DNA from: DASTFY01 sp963769115
GTDB taxonomy: Bacteria > Actinomycetota > Acidimicrobiia > Acidimicrobiales > Ilumatobacteraceae
DNA length: 64,000 nt
NCBI GenBank assembly: GCA_963769115.1
Contig: CAVYKN010000020.1
Coordinates: forward strand, 1-64,000
Direction: 5' to 3'
The notes under the pieces were generated by a model. It ran no database searches and was not told the DNA's origin. It was given only the letters and a program-made list of their open reading frames with translations. This document shows, piece by piece, positions 50,845 to 60,059 of the stretch (positions are counted from its first letter, which is position 1; each line of letters opens with the position of its first letter). The position numbers and the translations under genes were made by a program.

Positions 50845-50912
50845 CCGAGCGGAGCCTCACGTCAACCGCCTGGTGGACGTCGGTGGCGGTGGCCGTCTCG
50901 AAGGAACACTGC

Positions 50913-51000
50913 CTGGTGGGCGAGGGGGGACTTGAACCCCCACATCCTTTCGGACACAGGAACCTGAATCCTCCGCGTCTGCCAATTCCGCCACTCGCCC
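50913..51000 (-). tRNA. tRNA-Leu(CAG)
   Basis: The minus strand has a GGGCGAG acceptor pairing with CTCGCCC, a leucine-type D-arm (TGGCGGAATTGGCAGACGC), an anticodon loop TTCAGGT (anticodon CAG), a class II variable arm and T-arm GGGGGTTCAAGTCCCCC. The 3' CCA is encoded. A tRNA-Leu beside fhaA is also found in mycobacteria. Confidence 0.95.
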
Positions 51001-51190
51001 GAGTGACCTGCTCACGCTAGCGCGGGCCGGCCGGAGCCCCAACCGAGGATCTCGCGGCGTCTGGGACCGGAGACGGCTACCGAAGCCCGCGAGAACGGCC
51101 ACCGCCCGACGGCGGTCGGCCACCGCCCGGACCGGCGCGAAGCACGCCTGCCGCCTGGCTGAGGCACCCCACAAGTACCCTTGTCCGGCG

Positions 51191-51841
51191 ATGGGCTTGC
51201 AGTCGTTCGAGCGGTCCGTGGAGCGTATGGTCGACGGCGTGTTCGCCCGCGCTTTCCGGTCCCAGATCAAACCGATCGAGCTCGGGCGCCGGCTCATCCG
51301 GGAGATGGACGACCACCGCAGCGTGGACGTGCGGGGGCGCACCGTCGTCCCCAACGCCTTCACCTTCTACCTGAGCCCGCGGGACCTCGAGGGTTTCGCC
51401 GACGTGCACGACGCACTCATCCGCGAGCTGTCCGAGGCCTGCGTGGAGTACGCGGCCGACGAGAGCTACGGGCTGATGGGCCCGGTCACGGTCGAGCTGG
51501 TGGCCGACGAGCAGGCCAAGCCCGGGCGCTTCACCGTGTCCAGCCGCATGGTCGAGCCCAAGGCGCAGGGTGCGCTCGTGCTCCCCAGCGGTGAGCGGCG
51601 CATGCTGGGCGACGTCCCCTTCCGCTTCGGCCGCATGCCCGAGAACGACCTCGTGATCGCCGATCCCAACGTCAGCCGCCAGCATGCGGAGATCCGGCCC
51701 ATCGGGCCCAGCTTCGTGATCGTCGACCTCGGCTCCACCAACGGCACGAAGGTCAACGGCGCGACGGTGTCTCAGCACACGCTGCAGTCCGGGGACAAGA
51801 TCAGCATCGGCGCCACCACGATCCGGTTCGAGGGTCCGTAG
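51191..51841 (+). CDS. fhaA: FhaA, DUF3662 and FHA domain protein
   Basis: Encodes 216 residues. The N-terminal DUF3662 domain (about 1-115: SFERSVERMVDGVFARAFRSQIKPIELGRRLIREM) is joined directly to an FHA domain (about 125-215: FRFGRMPENDLVIADPNVSRQHAEI, VDLGSTNGTKVNG). The phosphothreonine-binding Arg, Ser, His and Asn are in place. The Pro/Gly-rich linker that separates the domains in mycobacterial FhaA is absent, so this version is less than half as long. It recognises phosphorylated partners of the PknB system and helps control peptidoglycan synthesis. Confidence 0.92.
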   Translation: MGLQSFERSVERMVDGVFARAFRSQIKPIELGRRLIREMDDHRSVDVRGRTVVPNAFTFYLSPRDLEGFADVHDALIRELSEACVEYAADESYGLMGPVTVELVADEQAKPGRFTVSSRMVEPKAQGALVLPSGERRMLGDVPFRFGRMPENDLVIADPNVSRQHAEIRPIGPSFVIVDLGSTNGTKVNGATVSQHTLQSGDKISIGATTIRFEGP

Positions 51842-51875
51842 TGGCCGTTCCCGACTAGCCGCGGGACCCCTCACC

Positions 51876-52361
51876 GTGCCCGAATCACTCCTCGGCCTCC
51901 TGAAGCTGTGCCTCCTCGCGCTGCTGTACCTCTTCTTCGCCCGCGTGCTGTGGGCGGTGTGGACCGAGGTGCGGGCTGTCCGGCCGCAGGCCGACGCGGC
52001 CGGCGTCCCGGGCGGACCAGCGAGCAGCGGCCGTGACCAACGAAGATCCCGCCGGGGGGTCCCCGGCCTGCCGCACCGGCTGACGGTGACCGAGCCTCCG
52101 GCGCTGAAGGGCAGCAGGTTCGAGCTCACGGGGCAAGAGGTCACGATCGGCCGAGCCGCGGGCTGCCAGGTCTCGCTCCCCGACGACACGTTCGCGTCCA
52201 CGGTGCACGCACGCGTCTTCGGGCGGGACGGTGCCATCTACGTGGAGGACCTGGGGTCGACGAACGGCACGTACCTCAACGGCATGCGCCTCGGCGCCCC
52301 CGCGGTGCTCCGTCCCGGCGACCAGCTGCAGGTCGGCAACACGGTCATGGAGACCGCATGA
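51876..52361 (+). CDS. fhaB: FhaB/FipA, membrane-anchored FHA protein
   Basis: Encodes 161 residues from GTG 51876. An N-terminal membrane segment (LLKLCLLALLYLFFARVLWAVW) is followed by a Gly/Arg linker and an FHA domain (about 85-160: VTIGRAAGCQVSLPDDTFASTVHARVF, VEDLGSTNGTYLNG). The phosphothreonine-contacting residues (Arg in IGRA, Ser, His, Asn) are present. Homologues bind phosphorylated FtsZ and other cell division proteins. It lies 34 bp after fhaA and 25 bp before pstP. Confidence 0.92.
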   Translation: MPESLLGLLKLCLLALLYLFFARVLWAVWTEVRAVRPQADAAGVPGGPASSGRDQRRSRRGVPGLPHRLTVTEPPALKGSRFELTGQEVTIGRAAGCQVSLPDDTFASTVHARVFGRDGAIYVEDLGSTNGTYLNGMRLGAPAVLRPGDQLQVGNTVMETA

Positions 52362-52386
52362 CCGCCCGGCCCATCGGGGACGGCTG

Positions 52387-53748
52387 ATGGCCGAGCTCCG
52401 GTGGGGCGCCGCGACCGATCCGGGCCGCGTCCGCAAGGCCAACGAGGACGGGGTGCTCGCCGCGCCGGGCGTGTTCGCGGTGGCCGACGGCATGGGTGGC
52501 CACGCCGCCGGCGAGGTGGCCAGCGCGGTCGCGCTCCAGACCGTCGAGGCCCGCCTCGATCCCAAGGTCGCCACCATGGCCTCGGTGACGGACGTCGTCC
52601 GGGCGGCCAACGAGGCGGTGCACCGGCGCTCGCTCGAGGACCCGGCCACGCGGGGCATGGGCACCACGCTCACCCTCATCGCCCCCGCGGCGGGCGGCGA
52701 CGGCGACCGGCTGGTGCTCGCCAACGTCGGCGACAGCCGCGCTTATCTCCTGGCCGACGGCGAGCTGCGCCAGTTGACCCGGGACCACAGCTACGTGGAG
52801 GAGATGCTGGCCGCCGGCCAGATCACCGCCGAGGAGGCCCGCAAGCATCCGCATCGCCACGTCGTGACCCGGGTGCTCGGCGTGGAACCGTCCGTGGCCG
52901 TCGACACGTGGCTGCTCACCCCCGAGCGCGGGGACCGCTACCTGCTCTGCTCCGACGGCCTGATCAACGAGGTGGCCGACGAGGAGATCGCCCGCCTCAT
53001 CCTCGGCGCCGACGACCCTCAGGCGGCCGCGCAGGCGCTGGTGGACGCCGCCAACGCCGCCGGCGGGCGGGACAACATCTCGGTCGTCGTCATCGAGGTG
53101 CTCGAGGCCACCGGTCGCCCGGCCGTGCCCGCGGGTGCCGAGCGGGACCGGACGGCCGAGGACCCGGAGCCGACGAGGCCGGGCACGCCGCAAGTCGGCG
53201 GCTGGCTGTCCGACGACCAGTCGCGCCAGTTCGACGACACGGGCGGCACGGCGCGCCCGACCGCTACCGCCCTCACGACAGCGACGACCACGACCCCCGC
53301 CGTCCCCGCGACGACGCCACCACCGCGCAAGCGCCGCCTCGTCACCGCCCGCACCATCATCTTCACCGCCCTGGTGCTCGCCGTCTTCGTCGTGGCCTTC
53401 GTGGTCACGGCCGCGTTCGGGCGGAGCGGCTACTTCGTCGGCTACGAGGACGACGCTGTGGCCGTGTTCCAGGGCCGTCCGGGAGGCGTGCTCTGGTTCC
53501 AGCCGACGTTGGCCTCGACGAGCCGACTCGAGCGGGACGACCTGACGCCCGAGTTCCAGACCCGCATCGGGCGCAACCCCGAGTTCTCGTCGCAGGCCGC
53601 CGCCGAGCGCTACCTCGAGCAGCTCGCGCTCGACGAGCGGGCGGTCGTCGCCTCGACAACGGTCGAGCTCCCGAGCACCACCACCGGCTCCTCGCCCACG
53701 ACCGAAGCGACCGAAGCCCGCACCACGACCAGCACCGCCGCGCCGTGA
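52387..53748 (+). CDS. pstP: PP2C-family Ser/Thr phosphatase PstP
   Basis: Encodes 453 residues from ATG 52387. The PP2C domain (about 1-240) has RKANEDG, DGMGGHAAGEVAS and VGDSRAYLL metal-binding motifs, and LCSDGL plus GGRDNISVVV. A disordered Thr/Pro linker follows, with a membrane segment at about 320-343 and an extracellular part of about 110 residues (FVGYEDDAVAVFQGRPGG, a PASTA-unlike domain) ending in a Thr-rich tail. It dephosphorylates PknB and its targets. The stop overlaps rodA by four bases (GTGA). Confidence 0.94.
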   Translation: MAELRWGAATDPGRVRKANEDGVLAAPGVFAVADGMGGHAAGEVASAVALQTVEARLDPKVATMASVTDVVRAANEAVHRRSLEDPATRGMGTTLTLIAPAAGGDGDRLVLANVGDSRAYLLADGELRQLTRDHSYVEEMLAAGQITAEEARKHPHRHVVTRVLGVEPSVAVDTWLLTPERGDRYLLCSDGLINEVADEEIARLILGADDPQAAAQALVDAANAAGGRDNISVVVIEVLEATGRPAVPAGAERDRTAEDPEPTRPGTPQVGGWLSDDQSRQFDDTGGTARPTATALTTATTTTPAVPATTPPPRKRRLVTARTIIFTALVLAVFVVAFVVTAAFGRSGYFVGYEDDAVAVFQGRPGGVLWFQPTLASTSRLERDDLTPEFQTRIGRNPEFSSQAAAERYLEQLALDERAVVASTTVELPSTTTGSSPTTEATEARTTTSTAAP

Positions 53749-55118
53749 TCGCCCAGGTACGCCGCTCCACCGAGCTCGGGCTCATCGTGCTCGCCGCCAT
53801 CATCACGGCCGGCGCGTACACGCTGGCCGCGCTCGGCCGCACCTCCACGCTGCCCGCCAACCTGGCGCCGTTCCTCGTCGTGATCCTCGCGCTGCTGATC
53901 GCCGCCCATCTGGCGACGCGCATGTTCGCCCCCGGTGCCGACGGCACGCTCCTCCCCTTGGCCGCGCTCCTCAACGGGCTGGGCTACGTGATGATCGCCC
54001 GGGTCGACACCGACCTGGCCGGACTGCAGGCCACGTGGACGTTCGTGGCCATCGGCGCCTACGCGGCCACCCTCCTCGTCGTCCGCCGCGTCCCCGACCT
54101 GGCCCGCTACAAGTGGACGTTCGCGCTCTTCGGGATCGTGCTGCTCATGCTCCCGTTCGTGCCCGGCCTCGGCTTCGCGGCGCCGGACGGCGCCCGCCTG
54201 TGGGTGAGCCTCGGCCCGATCAACTTCCAGCCCGGCGAGTTCGCCAAGATCGCTCTCGCCCTGTTCTTCGCCGCCTACCTCACCGAGCGGCGCGAGCTCC
54301 TGGCCGCCGGCACGTGGAAGGTCGGGCCCTTCCACCTCCCCGAGCTGCGCCACCTCGGCCCACTCCTCATCGCCTGGGCGGCCTCGCTGGTCGTGATGAT
54401 CGGCCAGAAGGACCTCGGCTCGTCGCTCCTCTTCTTCGCCCTGTTCGTCGTCCTCCTCTGGGTCGGCACGGAACGCGTGAGCTGGCTGGCGATCGGAACG
54501 GTGCTCTTCGCCATCGGCTCGTTCGTGGCCTGGAGCGTCCTCGGCACCGTGCAGGACCGGGTCGACATCTGGCTCGACCCGTGGAGCCAGCGCGACGTCA
54601 AGGGCTACCAGCTCGTCCAGAGCACCTTCGCCCTCGCCTGGGGGAAGATCACCGGCACGGGCCTCGGGCTCGGCGACCCGAGCCGCATCCCCGAGGTCAA
54701 GAACGACTTCATCTTCGCGGCGTTCGGTGAGGAGCTCGGGCTGCTCGGCGGGACGGCGATCATCATCGCCTACCTGCTGATGGTGGGCAGCGGCCTGCGC
54801 ATCGCCATCCAGGCCGAGCGGACGTTCGAGAAGCTCCTCGCCACCGGCCTCACCACCATCCTGGGCGTCCAGGCCTTCGTGATCATCGGTGGCGTCACCC
54901 GGGTGGTGCCGCTCACCGGCGTGACCCTCCCGTTCGTGAGCTACGGCGGTTCGTCCCTCCTGGCCAACTACATCCTGCTGGCGCTGCTCATGCGCATCGC
55001 CGACTCCAGCGCGCAGTTCAGCGGTGACATCCCCCGGCGCATCACCTGGCGCCAGCGGCGGGCGGAGCGCCGCGCCGACCAGGCTGATCAGGCCGCGGCC
55101 ACGGCGGGTGCGTCGTGA
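53745..55118 (+). CDS. rodA: RodA/FtsW-type SEDS peptidoglycan glycosyltransferase
   Basis: Encodes 457 residues from GTG 53745, with about ten or more membrane segments. The SEDS signatures are GARLWVSLGPINFQPGEFAKI, MIGQKDLGSSLLFF (the catalytic Asp lies in KDLG), GLGDPSRIPEVKNDFIFAAFGEELGL and LPFVSYGGSSLLANYILLALL. The cytoplasmic tail (RRITWRQRRAERRADQADQ) is basic. It polymerises glycan strands from lipid II as the partner of the PbpA transpeptidase encoded next. Its stop overlaps the pbpA start (GTGA). Confidence 0.93.
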   Translation: MIAQVRRSTELGLIVLAAIITAGAYTLAALGRTSTLPANLAPFLVVILALLIAAHLATRMFAPGADGTLLPLAALLNGLGYVMIARVDTDLAGLQATWTFVAIGAYAATLLVVRRVPDLARYKWTFALFGIVLLMLPFVPGLGFAAPDGARLWVSLGPINFQPGEFAKIALALFFAAYLTERRELLAAGTWKVGPFHLPELRHLGPLLIAWAASLVVMIGQKDLGSSLLFFALFVVLLWVGTERVSWLAIGTVLFAIGSFVAWSVLGTVQDRVDIWLDPWSQRDVKGYQLVQSTFALAWGKITGTGLGLGDPSRIPEVKNDFIFAAFGEELGLLGGTAIIIAYLLMVGSGLRIAIQAERTFEKLLATGLTTILGVQAFVIIGGVTRVVPLTGVTLPFVSYGGSSLLANYILLALLMRIADSSAQFSGDIPRRITWRQRRAERRADQADQAAATAGAS

Positions 55119-56596
55119 ACCGCCAGATCCGCGGGCTCGGCGCGGGGCTGATCGTCCTCTTCGCCGCCTTGTTCATCCAGCTCAACGTGGTGCAGGTCGT
55201 GCGGGCCGACCACTACGACACCGATTCCGGCAACAACCGCAGCGTCGTCCGTGACTTCACGCGGCCCCGGGGTTCCATCCTCACCGCGGACGGCGTGGTC
55301 ATCGCCGAGAGCGTCCCGTCGACCGACCGGTACCGCTACCAGCGCGTGTACCCCACCAACGAGCTGTTCGCGCACACGTCCGGCTACTTCTCCTTCACGC
55401 TCGGCTCGACCCAGCTCGAGAAGTCGCAGAACGACACGCTGAGCGGACAGACCGCGCAGCTCCAGCTCGAGGGGCTGAAGGACCTCTTCAGCGACCAGGT
55501 CAACACCGGCGACGTGGTCACCACGCTGCGGGCCGACCTGCAGCAGGTCGCCAAGGACGCCCTCGGCGAGCGTGAGGGCAGTGTGGTCCTCCTGGATCCG
55601 CGCTCGGGTGCCGTCAAGGCGCTGTGGAGCTACCCGAGCTACGACCCGAACCTCATCGCGTCGCACGACTTCGACGAGGCGACCGCGGTCAAGACGTTCT
55701 ACGACGCCGCACCCAGCAAGCCGCTGCTGGCCAACAGCTACCAGGAGCGTTACCTGCCCGGCTCCACCTTCAAGGTGGTGACGGCGACCGCGGCGCTGGA
55801 GAGCGGCCAGTACACGCTGGCCTCCGAGTTCCCCCCGGTCGAGACCTACCTCCCACCCCAGACCACGGACCCCATCGAGAACTACGGCGGCACGACCTGC
55901 GGCGGCAACTTCGTCGAGGTGTTCCGCCGGAGCTGCAACACCGCGTTCGCCGAGATGGCCGTCACCGTGGGCGCGCCGGCCATGGTCGCGAAGTCGGAGG
56001 CGTTCGGCTTCAACACCGCTCCCCCGTTCGACCTCCCGCGGCCGGCCGAGTCCGTGTTCGGGACGGTCGAGGACTTCGAGGACAACATCCCGCTGCTCGC
56101 CATCGCCGGCTTCGGTCAGGGCAACACGCAGGCCACCCCGCTGGAGATGGCGCTCGTGGCCTCGGCGGTGGCCAACGGCGGCGAGATCATGACGCCCCAC
56201 GTCGTCGACCGGACGGTGAGCCGCGAGGGCCAGACCCTCACCCGGACCCAGCCCAAGGCGTGGCGACGGGCGATGGAGCCGGCCACCGCGGCGACGATGA
56301 CCGGGTTGATGATCGAGGTCGTCAACAACGGCACCGCTCGCTGCTGCATGAGCCTGGCCGGCGGCGTCCAGGCCGCGGCCAAGACCGGCACCGCCCAGCT
56401 CAACCCCAAGGGCCAACCGCCCTCCAGCCACGCGTGGATCATCAGCTTCGCGCCCGCCGAAGCGCCCCGCTACGCCATCGCCGTCATGGTCAAGGCCACC
56501 CCCGAGGTGACCGCCGGCACGGGCGGCACGGTCGCCGGACCCATCGCCCAGCAGGTGCTCGACGCCGCCCTCGCCCTGCCGGACACACCGTCATGA
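55115..56596 (+). CDS. pbpA: class B penicillin-binding protein PbpA
   Basis: Encodes 493 residues from GTG 55115. An N-terminal membrane segment (LGAGLIVLFAALFIQLNVVQ) is followed by a class B dimerisation domain (about 45-150, FTRPRGSILTADG) and a transpeptidase domain. The three catalytic motifs are SxxK in PGSTFKVV (Ser 217, Lys 220), SxN in RSCNTAFA and KTG in AAKTGTAQLN. It crosslinks peptidoglycan and is the target of beta-lactams. Partner of RodA; fits the rod-shape or septal synthase pair of actinobacteria. Confidence 0.94.
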   Translation: MNRQIRGLGAGLIVLFAALFIQLNVVQVVRADHYDTDSGNNRSVVRDFTRPRGSILTADGVVIAESVPSTDRYRYQRVYPTNELFAHTSGYFSFTLGSTQLEKSQNDTLSGQTAQLQLEGLKDLFSDQVNTGDVVTTLRADLQQVAKDALGEREGSVVLLDPRSGAVKALWSYPSYDPNLIASHDFDEATAVKTFYDAAPSKPLLANSYQERYLPGSTFKVVTATAALESGQYTLASEFPPVETYLPPQTTDPIENYGGTTCGGNFVEVFRRSCNTAFAEMAVTVGAPAMVAKSEAFGFNTAPPFDLPRPAESVFGTVEDFEDNIPLLAIAGFGQGNTQATPLEMALVASAVANGGEIMTPHVVDRTVSREGQTLTRTQPKAWRRAMEPATAATMTGLMIEVVNNGTARCCMSLAGGVQAAAKTGTAQLNPKGQPPSSHAWIISFAPAEAPRYAIAVMVKATPEVTAGTGGTVAGPIAQQVLDAALALPDTPS

Positions 56597-56656
56597 ACAG
56601 TCAGCATCTACGGGTGACCCGGCTCCGCGCCGACCCATCACTAACCTTCACTCGCC

Positions 56657-58660
56657 ATGTCGCTGGGTGACACCACGGTCTTCAACGACCGCTACGAGAT
56701 CCAGACCCGTCTGGGTCGCGGCGGCATGGCCGACGTCTACCTGGCGCGCGACCGTCTGCTGGAGCGGCGGGTGGCGGTCAAGGTGCTCTTCCCCGAGTTC
56801 GCCACCGACCCCAGCTTCGTGGCCCGCTTCCGCCGGGAAGCGCAGGCCGCCGCCAACCTGACCCACCCCAACATCGTCGCCGTCTACGACTGGGGGCAGC
56901 AGGGCGGCACGTACTTCATCGTGATGGAGTACGTGAACGGCCGGACCCTGGCCGACGTCCTGCGGGCGGAGCAGAAGCTGCCCGCGGCCCGGGCGGCGAA
57001 CGTGGCCGCCGAGGTCGCCGCCGCGCTCGGCTTCGCCCATCGCAACGGCGTCGTGCACCGCGACGTGAAGCCCGGCAACATCCTCGTGACGGAGACGGGC
57101 GACGTGAAGGTGGCCGACTTCGGCATCGCCCGCGTCGCCAACGCGGGCACGGATGCCGGGCTCACCCAGGCCGGCTCGGTGATGGGGACCGCCGCCTACT
57201 TCTCGCCCGAGCAGGCGCAGGGCGCCGTTCCCGATCCCCGCAGCGACCTCTACTCGCTCGGCATCGTCATGTACGAGATGGTGGGCGGCCGCCCGCCGTT
57301 CAGCGGCGAGAACCCGGTCTCCATCGCGTACAAGCAGGTGCACGAGCCGCCGCCCCGTCTGCGCAACCTGACGCCGGACGTCCCCGTCGCCTACGAGGCC
57401 ATCGTGGCCAAGCTGCTGGCCAAGAACCCGGCCGCCCGGTACGCCAGCGCGGACGACCTGCGCCTCGACCTCACCCGCTTCCGGGACGGCCAGCGCCCGG
57501 AGGCCCTCGTGCAGGCGGCGGCAGCGGCCGGCGCGGTCGCCGCGGTCGCTTCCACGACCGTCACCCCCGTGGCTCCGACCTATGGCGGCCAGCCGACCAC
57601 CGTCGTCGCCGCCAACCCCGGCACCCAGGTGCTGCCCGCGGCCGCCGCGCGCCCACCCGTCGCCTCTCCGCCTCCGCCCACGTACGAGGAACCGCGCCGC
57701 ACGGGCTGGCTGTGGGCCGGCATCGTGCTGGCCCTGCTCGTGCTCGGCGTCGGCGGGTTCCTTCTGTTCCAGGCGTTGAACGAGGACGAGCCCGACGCCC
57801 CGACCACCATCACGATGCCGGACCTCGTCAACGTCCCGCTCGACGAAGCGACGAAGGAGCTGGCCGACCTCGGGTTCACGGGGACGATCACGCAGACGCC
57901 CGAGACCAACGACGCGGTTGCGGAGAACATCGTGTTCCGGCAGGACCCCGCGGCCGAGGCCACGGTGCCGATCGACGGTCAGATCACCCTCGTGTTCAAC
58001 CCCCCGAAGGCGCCGTTCAACCTCGGCAACTTCGTCGGCGCCCAGATCGCCGACGTCACGGCCGCGCTCGACGAGGCCAAGGTGCCGTTCGAGATCACCG
58101 AGGTCGAGTCGGACCGGCCGGCGGGCGAGGTGCTCAGCCAGGACCCGGCGCCCGGTCCGGTACCGGGCAGCACCGTGGTCAAGCTCACGGTGTCGAAGGG
58201 GCTGCCCACGGTGGTCGTGCCGAACGTCGTCAACCTCAGCTCGTCGGCGGCCGCCAACCAGCTCGGCGGCCTCGGCCTGGTCACCACCGAGCAGCCCGAG
58301 GCCAGCGACACGGTGGCCGCGGGCAACGTCATCCGCACCGATCCGCCGGCCGGCACCGAGGTCGCGGCCAAGTCGCAGGTGGTGCTCGTGGTCTCGAGCG
58401 GCGCGGCGCCGGTCGCGGTGCCCAACGTGGTCGGCATGAGCGAGTCGGCCGCCCGCGACGACCTCCAGAACGCCAACCTGCGCTCCAGCGTGGTCAACGT
58501 GGACGTCCCCTTCGGCTCGCCGCAGGCCAACGTCGTGATCGATCAGACCCCGGCCGCGGGCGAGCAGGTCGCACCGAACACGACCGTGACCATCCGCATC
58601 GGCCGGCCCGGACCGCCGCCGACCAACCCGACGACGACCGAAGCGCCCCCGACGACGTAG
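56657..58660 (+). CDS. pknB: Ser/Thr protein kinase PknB with PASTA repeats
   Basis: Encodes 667 residues. The kinase domain (about 1-270) has glycine loop GRGGMADVY, catalytic Lys 42 in VAVKVLF, HRDVKPGN (Asp about 136), DFGIAR and a Thr/Ala-rich activation loop (AGSVMGTAAYFSPEQ). After a Pro/Ala linker, a membrane segment (about 353-374, GWLWAGIVLALLVLGVGGFL) leads to four PASTA repeats (MPDLVNVPLDEATKEL, FVGAQIADVTAAL, VPNVVNLSSSAAANQL, VPNVVGMSESAARDDL), which bind muropeptides. It is the sensor kinase of cell-wall growth. The usual neighbour pknA is missing. Confidence 0.94.
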   Translation: MSLGDTTVFNDRYEIQTRLGRGGMADVYLARDRLLERRVAVKVLFPEFATDPSFVARFRREAQAAANLTHPNIVAVYDWGQQGGTYFIVMEYVNGRTLADVLRAEQKLPAARAANVAAEVAAALGFAHRNGVVHRDVKPGNILVTETGDVKVADFGIARVANAGTDAGLTQAGSVMGTAAYFSPEQAQGAVPDPRSDLYSLGIVMYEMVGGRPPFSGENPVSIAYKQVHEPPPRLRNLTPDVPVAYEAIVAKLLAKNPAARYASADDLRLDLTRFRDGQRPEALVQAAAAAGAVAAVASTTVTPVAPTYGGQPTTVVAANPGTQVLPAAAARPPVASPPPPTYEEPRRTGWLWAGIVLALLVLGVGGFLLFQALNEDEPDAPTTITMPDLVNVPLDEATKELADLGFTGTITQTPETNDAVAENIVFRQDPAAEATVPIDGQITLVFNPPKAPFNLGNFVGAQIADVTAALDEAKVPFEITEVESDRPAGEVLSQDPAPGPVPGSTVVKLTVSKGLPTVVVPNVVNLSSSAAANQLGGLGLVTTEQPEASDTVAAGNVIRTDPPAGTEVAAKSQVVLVVSSGAAPVAVPNVVGMSESAARDDLQNANLRSSVVNVDVPFGSPQANVVIDQTPAAGEQVAPNTTVTIRIGRPGPPPTNPTTTEAPPTT

Positions 58661-58671
58661 CGGCCGGGCGC

Positions 58672-59259
58672 CTACCGGGTGGCGGTGGCGCTGAGGAAGT
58701 TGGCCAGGAGGTCGTGGCCGCCCGTCGTCAGGATCGACTCCGGGTGGAACTGCACGCCCTCGACGGGCAGCGTCCGGTGGCGGAAGCCCATGACCGTGCC
58801 GTCCGCGGTCTCGGCGGTGATGCTCAACACGTCGGGGATGGTGGACCGCTCGACGACGAGCGAGTGGTAGCGGGTGGCTTCCAGCGGATCGGGCAGGCCG
58901 GCGAAGACGCCCTGACCGTCGTGAGTGATCCACGAGGTCTTGCCGTGCATGAGCTCGGGCGCCGCCACGACCTCGCCGCCGTAGACCTGCCCGATGGCCT
59001 GGTGGCCGAGGCAGACGCCGAGCACGGGCACGCCCTGCCCGGCGGCCACGGGGATGAGATCGCAGATGATGCCGGCGTGCTCCGGCCGGCCCGGCCCGGG
59101 CGACAGCAGGATGGCGTCGGCGCCGACGGCCATGGCCTCGTCGACGGTCAGGGCGTCGTTGCGGTGGACGATCGGTTCGGCGCCCAGCTCGCCCAGGTAC
59201 TGGACGAGGTTGAAGACGAACGAGTCGTAGTTGTCGATGACGAGGACGCGGGTGGCCAT
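58672..59259 (-). CDS. glutamine amidotransferase, PabA/TrpG type
   Basis: Encodes 195 residues from ATG 59259. It is a class I amidotransferase domain: RVLVIDNYDSFVFNLVQYLGELGAEP, LSPGPGRPEHAG, the nucleophile loop GVCLGHQ with Cys 83, and QFHPES carrying the His-Glu of the triad. It provides ammonia to an aminodeoxychorismate or anthranilate synthase encoded elsewhere. A gene of this type annotated trpG or pabA sits beside pknB in mycobacteria as well. Convergent with pknB and divergent from crgA. Confidence 0.92.
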   Translation of the reverse strand: MATRVLVIDNYDSFVFNLVQYLGELGAEPIVHRNDALTVDEAMAVGADAILLSPGPGRPEHAGIICDLIPVAAGQGVPVLGVCLGHQAIGQVYGGEVVAAPELMHGKTSWITHDGQGVFAGLPDPLEATRYHSLVVERSTIPDVLSITAETADGTVMGFRHRTLPVEGVQFHPESILTTGGHDLLANFLSATATR

Positions 59260-59287
59260 GACGGCCGCGACCCTAGACTGGCCGGCC

Positions 59288-59644
59288 GTGGCTCCTCCGA
59301 AGAAGAAGGGCGGGCGGGTGACGCCCAAGGCGGGCACGGCCGATCCCCGCAAGGTCCCGACGGCCGGCACGCCGCAGGTCGCACGCGCCCAGTCCACCCG
59401 CTCGGCGTCGTCCGACAGCTCGGTGTCCGCGTCGTCCCGCTACACCCCGCCGGTGCCGGCCAAGCTGAAGGGTCCGAGCCCGGTCTGGATCCCGGTGCTG
59501 CTGTTCGGTCTGCTCATCGTGGGCGCGCTGCTCATCATGCTGAACTACATGGAGCTGCTCCCCGGCGCCCCGAGGAACCTGTACCTGCTGCTCGGGCTGG
59601 GCAGCATCCTCGGCGGCATCATGGTCGCCACCCAGTACCGCTGA
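59288..59644 (+). CDS. crgA: cell division protein CrgA
   Basis: Encodes about 118 residues from GTG 59288. A basic, Ser/Thr/Pro-rich cytoplasmic N-terminus (about 1-60, KKKGGRVTPKAG) is followed by two membrane hairpin segments: VWIPVLLFGLLIVGALLIML and LYLLLGLGSILGGIMVA, separated by a short loop (NYMELLPGAPRN). This two-helix plan with the basic tail is CrgA, which links FtsZ, FtsQ and peptidoglycan synthases at the septum. It is slightly longer than mycobacterial CrgA owing to the N-terminal extension. It is separated by 28 bp from the divergent PabA/TrpG gene. Confidence 0.85.
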   Translation: MAPPKKKGGRVTPKAGTADPRKVPTAGTPQVARAQSTRSASSDSSVSASSRYTPPVPAKLKGPSPVWIPVLLFGLLIVGALLIMLNYMELLPGAPRNLYLLLGLGSILGGIMVATQYR

Positions 59645-59747
59645 ACAGGTCCCGGACGGGGCACGACGGTCTGGTTGCCGCCGAGTTACATCGTTGTGAC
59701 CCCACACAGGGTTTTCCACAGCCTGTGGACGGGCCCGCGGCGCGGCC

Positions 59748-60008
59748 TCACTCGACCGGGGCGACCAGATCCATGTCCTCCTGGCAGTGCCGAGGCGGTT
59801 CCGGATCCTCCTCGCTGGCCCTGGTGAGGCGGATCTCCATGCCGCACACGCTGCAGCGATAGCGCAGGTCGACCTTGCGCAGCTCGCCGGCCGGGGGCGG
59901 CGGCGGAAGCGGCGTCGTGACGCTGCGCAGCATCCCCAGCCCGACCTTGGCCACCACGACGGTGACGACGATCGCCCCCAGCAGCCAGATCACCGTCGCC
60001 AGGGCCAC
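59748..60008 (-). CDS. small membrane protein with zinc ribbon
   Basis: Encodes 86 residues. One N-terminal membrane segment (about 3-26, LATVIWLLGAIVVTVVVAKVGLGML) is followed by a Pro-rich stretch and a zinc-ribbon-like part: RYRCSVCGMEIRL and PPRHCQEDMDL, with CxxC plus a single later Cys and His as possible ligands. The protein resembles small actinobacterial proteins of unknown role. It lies in the 400-bp gap between crgA and the thiolase, on the thiolase strand but 51 bp beyond it. Confidence 0.6.
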   Translation of the reverse strand: MALATVIWLLGAIVVTVVVAKVGLGMLRSVTTPLPPPPPAGELRKVDLRYRCSVCGMEIRLTRASEEDPEPPRHCQEDMDLVAPVE

Positions 60009-60059
60009 GGCTGCAGGCTACCGAGGGCCCCTGCCCGACCGCTGGCCTGGCGATGACCC

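Noticed and set aside
56648..58933. 761-codon open frame on the minus strand
   Set aside because: Antisense to pknB, with only His/Arg/Gly/Val-rich sequence and no recognisable domain.
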